Assembly (NCBI GenBank): GCA_900155495.1
Contig: FTLJ01000428.1
Span: 62,001 to 126,000, forward strand
Source of the DNA: Porogramme epimiltina
Lineage: Eukaryota; Basidiomycota; Agaricomycetes; Polyporales; Polyporaceae
DNA length: 64,000 nt
Reading direction: 5' to 3'
The translations under genes were made by a program, and so were the position numbers. Below are positions 33,392 to 45,415 of the stretch, piece after piece (the stretch's first letter is position 1; each line of letters starts with the position of its first letter). Under the pieces are notes generated by a model. That model saw only the letters and a program-made list of their open reading frames with translations, made no database searches and was not told the DNA's origin.

Positions 33392-34686
33392 ATGTTCTCG
33401 TCGTTGCTCGTCCCTCTCGCGGCTGCTGCCTGTGCTCTCGCGGTTGCTCCCGCTGAACAAATCGCGGCTCTCAAGAGCGCGCCCACCCAGAACGACCGTA
33501 TCAAGATCCTGGACAATGACAAAGACGTGAGAGAAATTGTTTTATCTTGAAATGGTATACGATACTGATAGATACGTTGTGGGCCAGTTTACGTTCAACT
33601 TCTTTAACGCGACGCCTGCTACTGCCAAGGGTGGTACCGCCATCAGCGCTACTGTCTCCAACTTCCCCGTCCTCGTCAACAATGGTGGGTCCACATGGTT
33701 GAACGCTGCCGAACGTGCTTCCTGATCATACTCCAATAGGTCTGGCGATGACGCTTGGGTTCTTGGAGCCTTGCGGGATGAACACCCCCCACACGCATCC
33801 TCGCGCGACCGAGATGCTCTACCTCGTGAACGGAACCATCACGAGTGGCATGATCGCGGAGAATGGTGCTCGCTTCGTCTTCAACACTCTTGAGGCCGGC
33901 ACTGCCCAGGTCTTCCTCCAGGGCTCTATCCACTACCAGCAGAACGAGCTTTGCGACCCCGTTATGTTTGTTGGTGCGTCTCATCCCCATTATGACGCCT
34001 CATATACCATCTCATCGTCCCTCAACAGCCGCTCTCAACAACGAGGACCCTGGTGTCGAGTCGATCGCTCAGCGGTACTTCGGTCTCCCCCCCGACGTCG
34101 TCGCCGCGTCCCTCGGTGACCTCGGCATTGAGGAGGTCGCCTGGGTGGAGAGCATGGTACGTATCCCTCCCACCCCGCCCACGTCCCATTAGCTCACCCA
34201 CCCGTTCGCCCGCAGATCCCAGACAACTTCGCGCTCGGCCGCCAAGAGTGCCTCGACCGGTGCGGGATCAAGCGCGAGGGCCAGTCGTCGGCCCAGCGCC
34301 AGCCCCGCGTGTCCGCGAACGCGCTCCCGACCGGCACCTCGACGTGGCCCGCGACGGCGACCAAGGTGTACGGCACGTCCGGCGCGACGACGACGTCGAC
34401 GCACTACTCGCGCGACCCCTCGCTGCAGACGGGCAACGTGTTCGGCGCGCTCGCCGACGACGCGTCGACCGTCGCCCACTCGGGCGTGTCTAAGACCGTC
34501 GAGATCGCGCTCATCGCCGTCGTCGGCGCGATGGGCCTCGGGTACGTCGTCCTCGGCGCGGTGTGGCTCGTGAACCGCCGCCGCGCCAAGTCGGAGAAGG
34601 CGAACCGCTGGTACGTCCGCCCTGACATGGCCGGCCGCGCGCGCGTGCCGACCGACGAGAAGTACGACGACGTCGCGGGTCACTAA
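33392..34686 (+). CDS. Secreted cupin (germin/spherulin-like) with C-terminal membrane anchor
   Basis: Five exons: 33392..33526, 33588..33684, 33740..33973, 34029..34156, 34216..34686 (354 aa). The signal peptide MFSSLLVPLAAAACALAVA is followed by a single cupin domain. The first cupin motif has His95, His97 and Glu102 (MNTPHTHPRATE) and the second has His142 (QGSIHYQQN), so the 3-His/1-Glu metal site is complete. The acceptor choices are fixed by frame. After the cupin come a Ser/Thr-rich stalk, a membrane span at about 292-317 (VEIALIAVVGAMGLGYVVLG), a basic stop-transfer (NRRRAKSEK) and a short cytosolic tail. Germin-like proteins have oxidase or structural roles outside the cell; substrate unknown. 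The membrane tail is the unusual part compared with plain spherulin-1 proteins. Confidence 0.85.
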
Positions 34687-35041
34687 ACGGCGGCGACTCC
34701 GGCCGTTGGGTGGGGCTCGTAGATGCGGCGGGGTGCCGCTTACTGCTGTGTAGCTGATATCTTAATCTTTCTTTCTTTTTCCTGCCCTGGACTTTTTACT
34801 GTAGCTTACAGGAGGACATTATATGTAGCGGGGTCACGTCGCTTCGGCCAATTATATCATCCCATTTACTAGACTCTGCGGGGGGCGGTCCAGCGGGAAT
34901 GAGTTAAGAGACCGGCTATGGATAAGCTTGGAAGTCGTATTGGTGCCTAGGTGATCGCAATAGCCAACGAGTATGAGTGGTGAGGTTCGACATGCATTAC
35001 GCCGGGAAACTAGTATAATATACATGCAACCGCACGATTAC
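34687..35041. other. Convergent 3' spacer
   Basis: About 355 bases between two stops on opposite strands. Nothing recognisable. Confidence 0.4.
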
Positions 35042-36942
35042 TTAGCTTAGGTGGTACGCGTAGCATCCCTCGTAAAGCGGAAACGGGCCCTTCATCTCTT
35101 CCTCGTCCCAGCTCTCTCTCAACCTCTCCATATTCTGCTTAGCGGCGTCGTAGCGTTGAGGGAGCACCGCACCGACCTCGTCGCACTCAAGCGCATCATA
35201 CACTCGCAACGAATTGCGCACGTACGCCTTCACCCTCTCGTCTTCCTCATCGTGCGCCGCGCGCTCCTCCTCGGAGAAGTCAAGCGGGCACGGGGCGTCG
35301 CTGAACTCGGCCCAGCCCTTCTGGAGCGCGATCAGGAGCCCGCGGAGGTCGTGCGGGCCGTCCGCGATGCAGTGCGATAGCGTCGGCAGGAGCGATTTGA
35401 GCTGGTTCCACTGGGGGAGGCAAAACGCGTCGCCGCGCAGCGGGTCGTGGGCGACCTCCATGATGTACGCGCGCTCCCGGCACGCGTAGCGGTGGTGGCG
35501 CTCGACGACCTGTCGCTCCTCCGGGGACATCGCGTCCATGTTCTCCGGCCACGGCGGCATGGAGCCGTCCGCGGGGATGGGGATGAGCCCGCCGTAGTAC
35601 CTGAACGCGCGGGGGATGTCGCACTGCGTCGCGAAGGGGAGGATCGACGCGAACTGCCAGTCGATGCTCTTGCGGACGGACGTGATGCCGTCGGCGGAGA
35701 CGAGGAGGTTCTGCAGCCCCAGGTCCGGATGGTTCATGACCGGTGCAGTGAGGGCAGGGTCTGCGGGGACGACGTGTGGTGCTATGCGCTTGCACAACTC
35801 GAGAAGCCTGCGAAGAAGAGGGGCATCTGAAGGCTTTGAGTTATTGTAGGGGAGTTGAATAGCAGTGTCTATAGCACGTAGTTGATGCTCGGCGATGCTC
35901 GTGATCATCGTCTGCATGTCTGGCCCTGTAACGCATTGTCAGCCTGTGTGGAATGCCTGAGTCGACAGGTAGAGCTCACAAGGGCCTCTGTCCGCGTCGA
36001 CCTTCCCATATTGGCCGCGCCACAGCTGCCAATACAGTGCGGGGCCAATACGGTACCTCTCGTCTAGGGCTTTTTCAAGTCCGCCCAAGTGTGAGCTGTC
36101 GACGCCAGCGTAGATGCGGCTTTGGTGAGGATCATCGGCTACATCCTCGGCGAAGTATAGCGACCCGTGTTGCGCAAACACATCATAGAGAAGGTGTTTT
36201 TCCAATTCCAAGACACAGGCCAAAGCGATAGCGGGATTCTTGCCCTGTATTTCGGCCCATCTGGACGAAAGCGGGACACCTGGCAAGTATTCACATATGA
36301 TGAAAGGTGTCCCTACGGGGTTGTCAGCCCACGGACTATACGCAAGGACTCTCGGAGGCTTAGGCATAAAGACGATGTGTGCAAACCGCTCGTGGATGTA
36401 GCACATCGTGGCGACTTCGCTGGCCACGATCCGTTCGGTATTAGGCCCGGTGATTGGACAAGGAATGCGAATAACGGCGGTGGCGTCGTTGTCGAAGACA
36501 AGACGGAAGACTTTGTTGAAAGATCCTGAAATTTACACGAATCCCAATCAGACAGTGAAATGGAGAGGAGATGAGCTACTGACCCTCTCCGATCTTCTCC
36601 CATTCTAAGCAGCGCTTAGCCTCGACGGCCTTGCACGCTATCTCTTCTAGAGCGTCGACGTTGAAGGGTGTATATTTGAGTTTGAGTTCTGTCACCACTA
36701 ATAAGCATGCACGAATACGGAGGGGTGAAACAAGAGTGCGCACGCTGTTCTTCATTGCAGAGGAATCGATGCGAGGTGTATCCGAACAACACCTCCTGTG
36801 GCGGACGTTTGGAAGAGTGCACAGCTCTCGCGGGGACGAGCGCGGCGAACGGGGCTGAATGTCGCAAGTGAGGAGAACGAACGTGGGCTCTGAGCAAGAG
36901 AGCTCTGGCGCCGCGTCCCCCGGGAAGTCTGAAGGGTCGCAT
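35042..36942 (-). CDS. Mitochondrial AIM9-like aminoglycoside-phosphotransferase-fold protein
   Basis: Four exons on the minus strand: 36744..36942, 36584..36697, 35980..36525, 35042..35925 (580 aa). The N-terminus is Arg-rich without acids (MRPFRLPGGRGARALLLRAH), a likely mitochondrial presequence; an in-frame ATG at 36981 would add 13 residues. EVLFGYTSHRFLCNEEQ is the AIM9/APH entry motif. The kinase-like fold follows: WEKIGEGSFNKVFRLVF (glycine loop), FIICEYLPGVPL (hinge), MNHPDLGLQNLLV (catalytic loop, HxD form) and SIDWQFASILPF (metal-binding Asp). Yeast AIM9 affects mitochondrial inheritance; the substrate is unknown. The NLLV and DW residues suggest a real phosphotransferase, though the loop reads HPD, not HGD. 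Confidence 0.85.
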
Positions 36943-38291
36943 CCCTGGCCCGAGCTCGTTGAACTTGAAGTTTGGAATCACGCCCAGCGCCCGGCTGCGT
37001 CAGCCTGCCAACATAGCGCGTCCGCCCACTTTGGTCCGTGTGAAGATTAAGTTAGAAGCGAACACCCCCGCGCGGCCAGTGAAGCCGACTGAGCTCGGAG
37101 GTGCGAGGAAAAACCTCGTCGCAGGGGGGGATCGCAGCATGAACGGTGCGGTAAGCTGCGGAGAGGCTCAACACGTTAGGAGCAGCTATAAAAGCCCACG
37201 CGGCGGCGTGTCGTAACGGCCGCAGACAGGGACGAGCCACACTTACGTTGAGAGGTCACTGCGTAACGGCGCAGCAGCGGGGAGCCTATGCGCCCACAGT
37301 CGCCCACACCGACTGTTGCGGGGGAGGCGGCGGCGGATCGTGAGACGGAGGGCTTCTGTCGTGGGGCGCATCAGCTCGTACGACGCGGGGGTCCAAGGGG
37401 CCGCCGTGGATCCAAGCATGGCGCGCGCGGCCGGGCCGGGGGGCGCGAGCGCGTCGCGGATGCGGGGAACGGGCGCGTCGCGCGCGAACTCGAGCTGTGG
37501 GCGCGGCCGCCCAAAATTAATTAACTTGTTTGTGCACGAAGAGGGGGCGACCCGCGCCGCTTTTGGCCCTCCGGGTCCGTGCCGCGGCGTAGACTGTTGC
37601 GCGGCGGCGCGGCCTCGAGCGGGGGTCGCGAGCCGGCGAAAGTCGGGCGTCGGGCGGGGGCCCGGGGGCTCGGAAGCTCCGCTGGGCAGGCCCCCTTCTC
37701 GTTTACGGTATCGCGGCGTCGTGCTCGTTGCGTTGCGTGCGAGCTGTGGGTGGCCGGGCGCTAGAACTTTGACCGGACGGACAGCGGTATGGAACCCTGC
37801 CCGCTATAATTGCCTGGGCCGACGTCCGAGGGCACCCCCCAGGTACGTAAAGGCCTATAGTTACCACGTATGGGCGCCATCCAGCCTCGCAAGGGTGGAT
37901 GAAAGAAAATCAACGCAACGCAAGCGTATATCCAAGCGTTTCGAGCACGCGCGTAGCAAAACATCCAGCGTCGGGATGTACAGATTTAGAATGGGAGCGA
38001 GCCCAGCTAAATAGATCGAATGACGTTCGCGATCGCGCGCGATGCACAAGATCGATGACGACGTGAACGATTGAACCGGCGGGCGGAACGCAACTCGAGC
38101 GGGCGATGGTGTGCGCAGTGCGCACGCACAGATGACCCCTCCTCCCCGCCACCGCCGCCGCTGACGCCTTCACGGCATCGCCCTTTGAGCGCAAGCCGCG
38201 GTCGTAGCACTGGCGGCGAAACTCAGAGAAGCAGGCGCGGCGCGAACGTGCGCGCCCCGCGCTCGCGCTCTGGCAGAACGTGCTCGGCCTC

Positions 38292-38308
38292 GCTGCTGCT
38301 GCTGCTGC
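38292..38308. repeat. CTG trinucleotide repeat
   Basis: Five CTG units in tandem in intergenic DNA (cgctgctgctgctgctg). Confidence 0.7.
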
Positions 38309-38751
38309 GCGCCGTGCATGTGGCGGAGGCGAAGCGGTGGCAGCGGCGGCGGCGGCGCCGCTGCTGGCCGCGCGGCCGCAAGTACTTAGAAGTTAGATCT
38401 GCTGGCTGCACGCAGGCCACGGGCGCGGGCGCGGGCGGTGGTAACTTGTAAGTCAGCGCCTGCGGTGGTGTTCGGCGGGTCCGATTGCGTACGGACGTGC
38501 GGCGTGCGGTTACGATTGCGTTGCGTTGTTTGTGTACACGAAAAAATACGACATGATATACGGGAGAGTTATGACAAGGGGCGCGGACCACTTCGCAGGA
38601 CACGGCACTGAGCAGTGCGATGGGGCGGAAGAAGGAGGGAGGTGGGCATGTGTGCGTGCGGCGGCGGGCGTAATATGGGGTGCGATATCGATGGAGGAGG
38701 GGGAGCGGCGGCGGCGGTAGTGGTGGTGGTGTTCCAGGATACGCAGGGCAA

Positions 38752-38774
38752 GGGGATGGGGTGGGGGTGGGGGG
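38752..38774 (+). other. Candidate G-quadruplex motif
   Basis: Four guanine tracts of 4, 4, 5 and 6 bases are separated by loops of 2, 1 and 1 bases on the plus strand. It lies about 500 bases beyond the 3' end of the minus-strand coiled-coil gene. Confidence 0.6.
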
Positions 38775-39244
38775 CAAGAAGATACGTACGTATGGTCACA
38801 AGCAGGGGCGAGTTCAGCGAGAAGCGGGAGAAGGGCTAACTAATAAGGACGTGAAGGAGCGGAGCGCGGTCAGGTATCAATGAGCGACGGTGCGGGGAAG
38901 TGCGTGCGCACGGGGGAGCAGGCGCGGGTCCAGCGTCCGACATCATTAGGCGGGGGATTTTGTGTTTCGTACGTATGCAGGGGCGGGGGGGGGGCAGTCA
39001 GACGGGGGATGTGTATGTACGTGTGAGCGGATGCGGATGCGTGTTACTACTACTACTGTTGTCCGGTGTCCGGATGGCGTGTGGGGTGTGTGTACGTGTG
39101 CGAGAGCGAGGGTGCGACGGTGCATGCTGTGCGGTAAGGAGACGGAGAGGCGGAGCGAGCGTGGGCAACTGACAGGCGGAGACCGAGAGAAGAGCAGACC
39201 GAGCGGCCGAGGGCGGGCTACGTGCGCGCGGTGGCACGCGTGGG

Positions 39245-42192
39245 TCATGAGACGACCGACGGCCGCTTGCCGCCCTGCGCGGGCCTGCTCAGGTTCTCGA
39301 ACCCGTTCGGCGGGATCGCCCACGACTGCCTAGCTTGTTTGAACGTCGGCGGCGGGGCGTGCACTGGCATCGATGCACTGTGCGTGGGCACCGGGCGCCG
39401 CCCGCTCGACGACGACGTTGGCGTGGCAGGGCTCCGCCGCTCGTCCCCGTGCATGCGCGGGTTCCCCGACGCGGGCGCGGACCGGCGCGGGATCTCGCCG
39501 CTCGCCGTGCGGTGGTGGCTCGAGCGGTGCGGGCTCGCCTCCGAGCGGGGCAGCGACGGCGCGCGCGGGGACGGGGACGCCCCCGCCCCCGCCGCGTGCG
39601 ACGAGAGGCGGTTCACGCGCTCCGTGCTGCCGCTCGCGGGGAGGTTCGAGCGGGTCATCGTCGGCGACGAGCTCTGTGAGCGCTGCGGCGCGTGCCGCTG
39701 GCTGTTCTGGCTCGACGGCCTGCGGGGCCCATACGACTGCATCATGAACGGCGCAGAGGGCGGGAGGAGCGGCATGCCCATGTCCACGCCCATACCGCCC
39801 ATGCCCATGTTCATCCCCCCCGCGCCGCCCATCGCGTACATGGCCGGCATCTGCATCTGCATCTGCATCTGCTGCATCGGCATGCCCATGGGGAGCGCGG
39901 ACATGGGCACCGGCGCCATGTTCATGTTCCACATCGACGGCATCGGCGGCATTGGCAGGGCTTGCGAGTGCCGCCACGACCCGCTGTCGGACGCGATCGA
40001 CCCGCGGTGGCTCTGGTTCTGGCTGCCGCTCGTCCGCCGCTCGCGCATCCGCACGTCTTGCTGCGACGATGACGGTGTGGGGATCCCAGAATGCATCGAT
40101 GGCGGCCGCGAGCCCGTACCCGAGCCCGAGCCGTATACGCTGTTCGGGCGCGAATCGCCCGGTGAGCCCGAGCCCGAGCCCGACGCGGAGCCCTGGCGTG
40201 ACGGCCGCGCGAGCGCGAGCGAGGAGTCCGAATGTTGGCGGAGCGGCGAGGCCGCCGGATCGTACGCGGCGCGCGCGTACGAGCTTACGGACGCGTCGCG
40301 GTCCGCACGGCTGCGCTCGCGGTCCCACTGGCCCGTCGCGAGCCCCTCGCCCGTCATGGACGCGTTGAACCCGTACCGCTGGCTCTCGCGGCGGCTCCGC
40401 GCCGCGGCGACCTCCTCCGCGTACACCCGCCGCCTGCGCTCCTCCTCCATCTGGCGCTTCTCGTGCTCCCACCTTGCGCGCTCCTCCTCGTGCTTGCGCC
40501 GCTGCTCGTCCATCCGTCGTCGCTCCTCGTCGAGCCGGCGGCGCTCCTCGTCGAGCTTGCGCCGCTCGTTCTCCGCGGCGAGGAAGCGCGCCTTCTCCTC
40601 GCGCTTCTGCTTGATGCGCTGCACGTACCCGAGTGGCACCCCGTCGTCCTTCTCCTCCTCGGCGAACCGCACGCCCTGCTGCTTCAGCGCGGACTTGAGG
40701 GGCACCGGGGGCGCCGACGCCGGCGGGGAAGCCAGTGGCTCGGGCGCGCTGGCGGTCGGGGTGGGGACGCTCGCGGGAGAGACCAAGCTGACAGGCGAGC
40801 CGGCCGCGCTTGGCCTGGGTGGGGATGCTGACACGGCCTCCATCCTTAGCGGCGAGGGAGACGCCTTGTATGACTGAGTCCGCGGTTGAGGTTGCGGCAT
40901 GCCTGTACCCAAACGTGTGTCAGCGTCGCAAATAGAGGGGGGTCCCCGCAGGACGGTAACTCGCCTGAAGGTTGTCCTGCCTTGACGCTGTGTATAGGCG
41001 TTGGTGCGGGCTGGGGTGTAACCACGACTGTGGGCGAGGAGGCGGTGGGGGAGACGGGGCTGGTTTCGACGGGGGAGTGGGTGGAGGTAAGGGAGAAGTT
41101 AAGCGAGAGCTGGGTGTCGAGGCGCAACGAATCCAGGAACGACGGGGCCGGAGGCGGGGAGGGAGAATGAACGGGCGGTGTGTCGTGCTCCTTGGGCAGG
41201 TCTTCGTAGAAGCCCGCGAGGATCTCTACCGGCACGGAGTACTCCAGAGCGGCCACTCCGCACTCTGTCGCGGGAACGACCCGTGTCCAGCGGGGCTCGC
41301 CGTTATAGCCCGGCGGGACATTCTCGGCGAGGAGGACGTGCATCCGGTCCTCGAAGCACGGGCGGTCTGCCCACCGCCGCAAGCCGGCTGAATAGGGCTT
41401 GACGAGGCCCGCGCGCGGTGCTGTGTCGTCGAGCTGCATGGAGGGGCGTGCCCTCGGCGCGGACCGGCGGCCGGCGAATGGAGCAATGGCGCGTACGTCC
41501 GCGGGCGAGAGGTCGGAGCGCTGGAGGCGCGACTGGAGCCTGGCGCGGTGCATGGAGGACTCTAGGCTCTCGCGGTGGTGGAGGGCGCGCCGGTAATTGG
41601 ATGATCGCGGGTAGTCCGGGGACCCCGGTACGTCAAGAAGCGGGGGAGGGGCAAAGGGAGGGGCGAGGTTACGTGACGTTAAAGCGAGGAGGTAATCGGG
41701 TGCTGGGAGAGGAATGGAGCGCTCGGGAGGGTTGGACAGATCGGGGGCGAAGGAGTCCTCGGAGATATCGTCGTCGGTGTCGGTGTGGAGGGTGGAGGGG
41801 GACGCGGCGAGGGGACGGGAGGAGACCGCGACAGCATACCGCGCCGCGTCGTGGGAAGGGTCCAATGTGTGGAACGAACCTAGCTTGGAGTCTGCTGGCT
41901 GGGAGAGCCAAGCCTTGGGAGCCCGCAAGAGAGAACGGCGATCGTCGTCCGGGGTCGTGGGTGCGCCGCTGGAAGAGGAAGACGAGGAGGGGGGCTGGAG
42001 GTCTGAGCTGTTGAGGCGTTCTACGACGGGGTCGACGGGCTTGGACTTTCGTGAGATGGAGCGGAAGAAGCCTTTCTTCGACGAGGACTTGGTTGTATGC
42101 TGGGAGTGGTCTGTCCTGGTTGAGGGCGCGGTGGATGCGGCATCGGACCTGTCGGAGCGCTTTGCAGCGAAAACAGCGGCGATGCGTCGCAT
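39245..42192 (-). CDS. Uncharacterised 961-aa basidiomycete protein with coiled coil and Met-rich region
   Basis: Two exons on the minus strand, 40965..42192 and 39245..40902. The start MRRIAAVFAAKRSDRS was chosen because upstream in-frame sequence is low-complexity leader. The intron 40903..40964 needs a GC donor (gcgagt) with branch ctgac and acceptor tacag; an alternative is a 41-nt GT-AG intron nearby, so the join is uncertain. From N to C: Ser-rich region with KKGFFRSISRKSKP; a conserved-looking block (SAGLRRWADRPCFEDRMHVL, NGEPRWTRVVPATECG, VPVEILAGFYEDLP); Ser/Pro linker; KSALKQQGVRFAEEEKDDG; a long charged helix built of EERRR repeats, probably coiled coil or single helix; a Met/Pro/Gln-rich part with QMQMQMQM; and a Ser-rich tail. 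I do not recognise a named family. Confidence 0.72.
39847..39870. repeat. Hexanucleotide tandem repeat (GCATCT x4)
   Basis: Four exact copies, in frame inside the Met-rich part of the minus-strand gene, encoding alternating Gln-Met. Confidence 0.8.
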
Positions 42193-43584
42193 GGGCAGGC
42201 GTGGTGGTGGTGAGGGGAGAGAGAGATGAAGAAGGGTGAAGGGATGATCAGGCGGAAGAGGGCATCGGGGGTGCGAATAAGGTCGACGGGTCGTGGCGGA
42301 AGTGTGGGGAAGGAAGCGGCAGGGACAGGACGAGCTGGCGTCGGGCGGGAGGACTGTCCGGGGGCGGGCTGTCGGGGAGAGGGGGGAGGAGAACAAGGGG
42401 GGAAGGAAAGAGGAGGGGGAGGCTGCGGAGGGAGGGGCCGAGAAAGGCGCAGAGGTGAGCCAGATGCGGATGGGAGACGAGGAGGGGGACGAGCGTGGCG
42501 CACCTCCGAGTCCGAGCCCAGGGCTGGGGCAGAAGACGAACCGTGACGGACGGGCAGTCGCACCCGCGCGCTGAGGCAAGCTGACGGCGAAGACCAGCCT
42601 GGTCGCCCACAGGCCACAGCCGCCCGCCCGCCGAACGCCGAGTCCCGAAGCCCCCTCGTCCTCGGCACCCCGGCCCACGCCACACCAGCCAACCACAGCG
42701 GCCGCTGCCCACCATTCCGTCACGTTCCTCCCATCATCCGCGCGCCTCCACTTTGTTCCCAAGTGCTGTATTTTTGCATTCATGCACGCGTGCCACCCGA
42801 CGTCCGCCCGCCGCCCCCGTCTGCGTCCGCCCAACGTCTGCACGCGTCCGCCCCCTCACCCTGTCTTCGATCCATGGTCCTCGCAACGCCCCCGCAGCCC
42901 TCGCGACTCCCCGCCGCTTCCCCGGCGCCTCCACAACTCGCTCTTGCTCTCGCCTCCGCCCTGTCGTCCCCGCCCCCTGGATGACATCATCGGTGGCCAC
43001 CGTACCGTCCCGCCCACCTCTTCTAGCCCTCCCCGGCCCGCGTCATCGCTCTCCCCCTGCGTGCCATCACCTCCATCCCCTCCCCATTCTCCACCGCCCC
43101 GGCTCCCGCTCCCGCCCACAAGGTCCCGCACCCCAAGCCTTGTTCTGGCGTCGCCCGCATCTGGCGCGCTCCCACGCGCTCTGCATCCTTCCTCACGTCG
43201 CCTCGCACCCCTCAGGCTCCGGCATTACGCGCCCACCCAGCCGGTCCAGCCCGCACGCCGCCTCACGTCATGCCACATCAGGCAGCTTCCCTGTTTCTCT
43301 CTTGGTGCATACTCGGCCGCGCCCTTCGACGTGCCAACTAAAACCTGTGTGATGCATTACATGGCCACGATTGCTACGGAGGGATGGGATGAAGATGGAA
43401 GAGGGGGTGTCGCTGTCGGAGTTCGTGGTCGGGATAGCCCGAAAACGCGGGAAAACACTGATCGTAACAAAACAGAAAAGCAGAGCAACCGAGAGAGCAC
43501 TGTCGAGTCGTCGACGTCCAGAGTGTGCGGCCACATGCCGTCGCCGTCCGTCCGAACACCACCCTGTCACGGGCGCACAGCCGC
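42193..43584. other. 1.4-kb C/T-rich intergenic interval
   Basis: It lies upstream of the coiled-coil gene and downstream of CENP-A. It is strongly C-rich on the plus strand. Long plus-strand frames (for example from 42782) are Pro/Arg/Ser shadows. No gene supported. Confidence 0.4.
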
Positions 43585-44835
<1,251 letters not shown>

Positions 44836-45415
44836 CGTGAAAGGGATGAAAGACTGTGGCGGGGGGTGGCGGAAGGAGGGGGGGTCGTGTTACGAGGTAT
44901 TGAGCGTGTTTACGGGTAGGAGAGGATGTGTTCGGGTGTGGGGGGTCGTCAAAAGAGTGTAGAGTCGTTAGGGTATCGCAGGGTGTACGCCAGACGGCGG
45001 GGAGAGGGGAAAAGAAACAAACGCGTCGCGCGTCGAGGGTGGCTAGCGCCCGCGACGCGGTTGAGATCCGATCGGGCATTTTGGCTCATGTGCCTGGGAT
45101 CCGCCTCGCGGCCTGCTCAGCTCCGTGAGCATCCTGCGTTTGCGTGTTACGCTTAGCACCGTGTACAATCGACTTTCCGCGATTTTACTGCAGCGTGGAC
45201 TTTGACTATCTTGCATGCGCATCTACCGCAGTGGGCTACGGAGGTGTGCTCGTGTTTGTTGGTCCTCAACTACCGCAGTGCGGAAGGCGCCGAGGTCGAA
45301 GCACTCGTCGATAGCTGCTGGGTCTGCGGTACTTCCCCCTCCTTTCTCTCTTACCATCGTCTCCTTCCCCAGCATCTACCGCAAGCCCTTGCCCCTCACC
45401 CTGTTCACCGAAGCC
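44836..45415. promoter_or_regulatory. Divergent upstream region, CENP-A / GFD2-like
   Basis: About 580 bases between opposite start codons. It has polypyrimidine on the plus side near 45335-45410. No TATA box or dyad stood out. Confidence 0.4.

Larger units (their letters stand above)
36943..39244. other. 2.3-kb gene-free, G-rich interval
   Basis: The longest interval without a supported gene. The open frames in it are Arg/Gly/Ala shadows of GC-rich DNA. It contains a CTG run at 38292..38308, GGC and GTG runs near 38705-38731, a four-tract guanine motif at 38752..38774, and a TAC repeat near 39043-39057. It may be a long regulatory or 3' region of the minus-strand coiled-coil gene. Confidence 0.45.

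Noticed and set aside
39222..40877. 551-codon plus-strand frame opposite the coiled-coil gene
   Set aside because: It is the reverse complement of a low-complexity, GC3-rich exon. Its Cys/Met/Pro-rich composition follows from the opposite strand's codons, and the minus strand has the splice signal and sensible domains.
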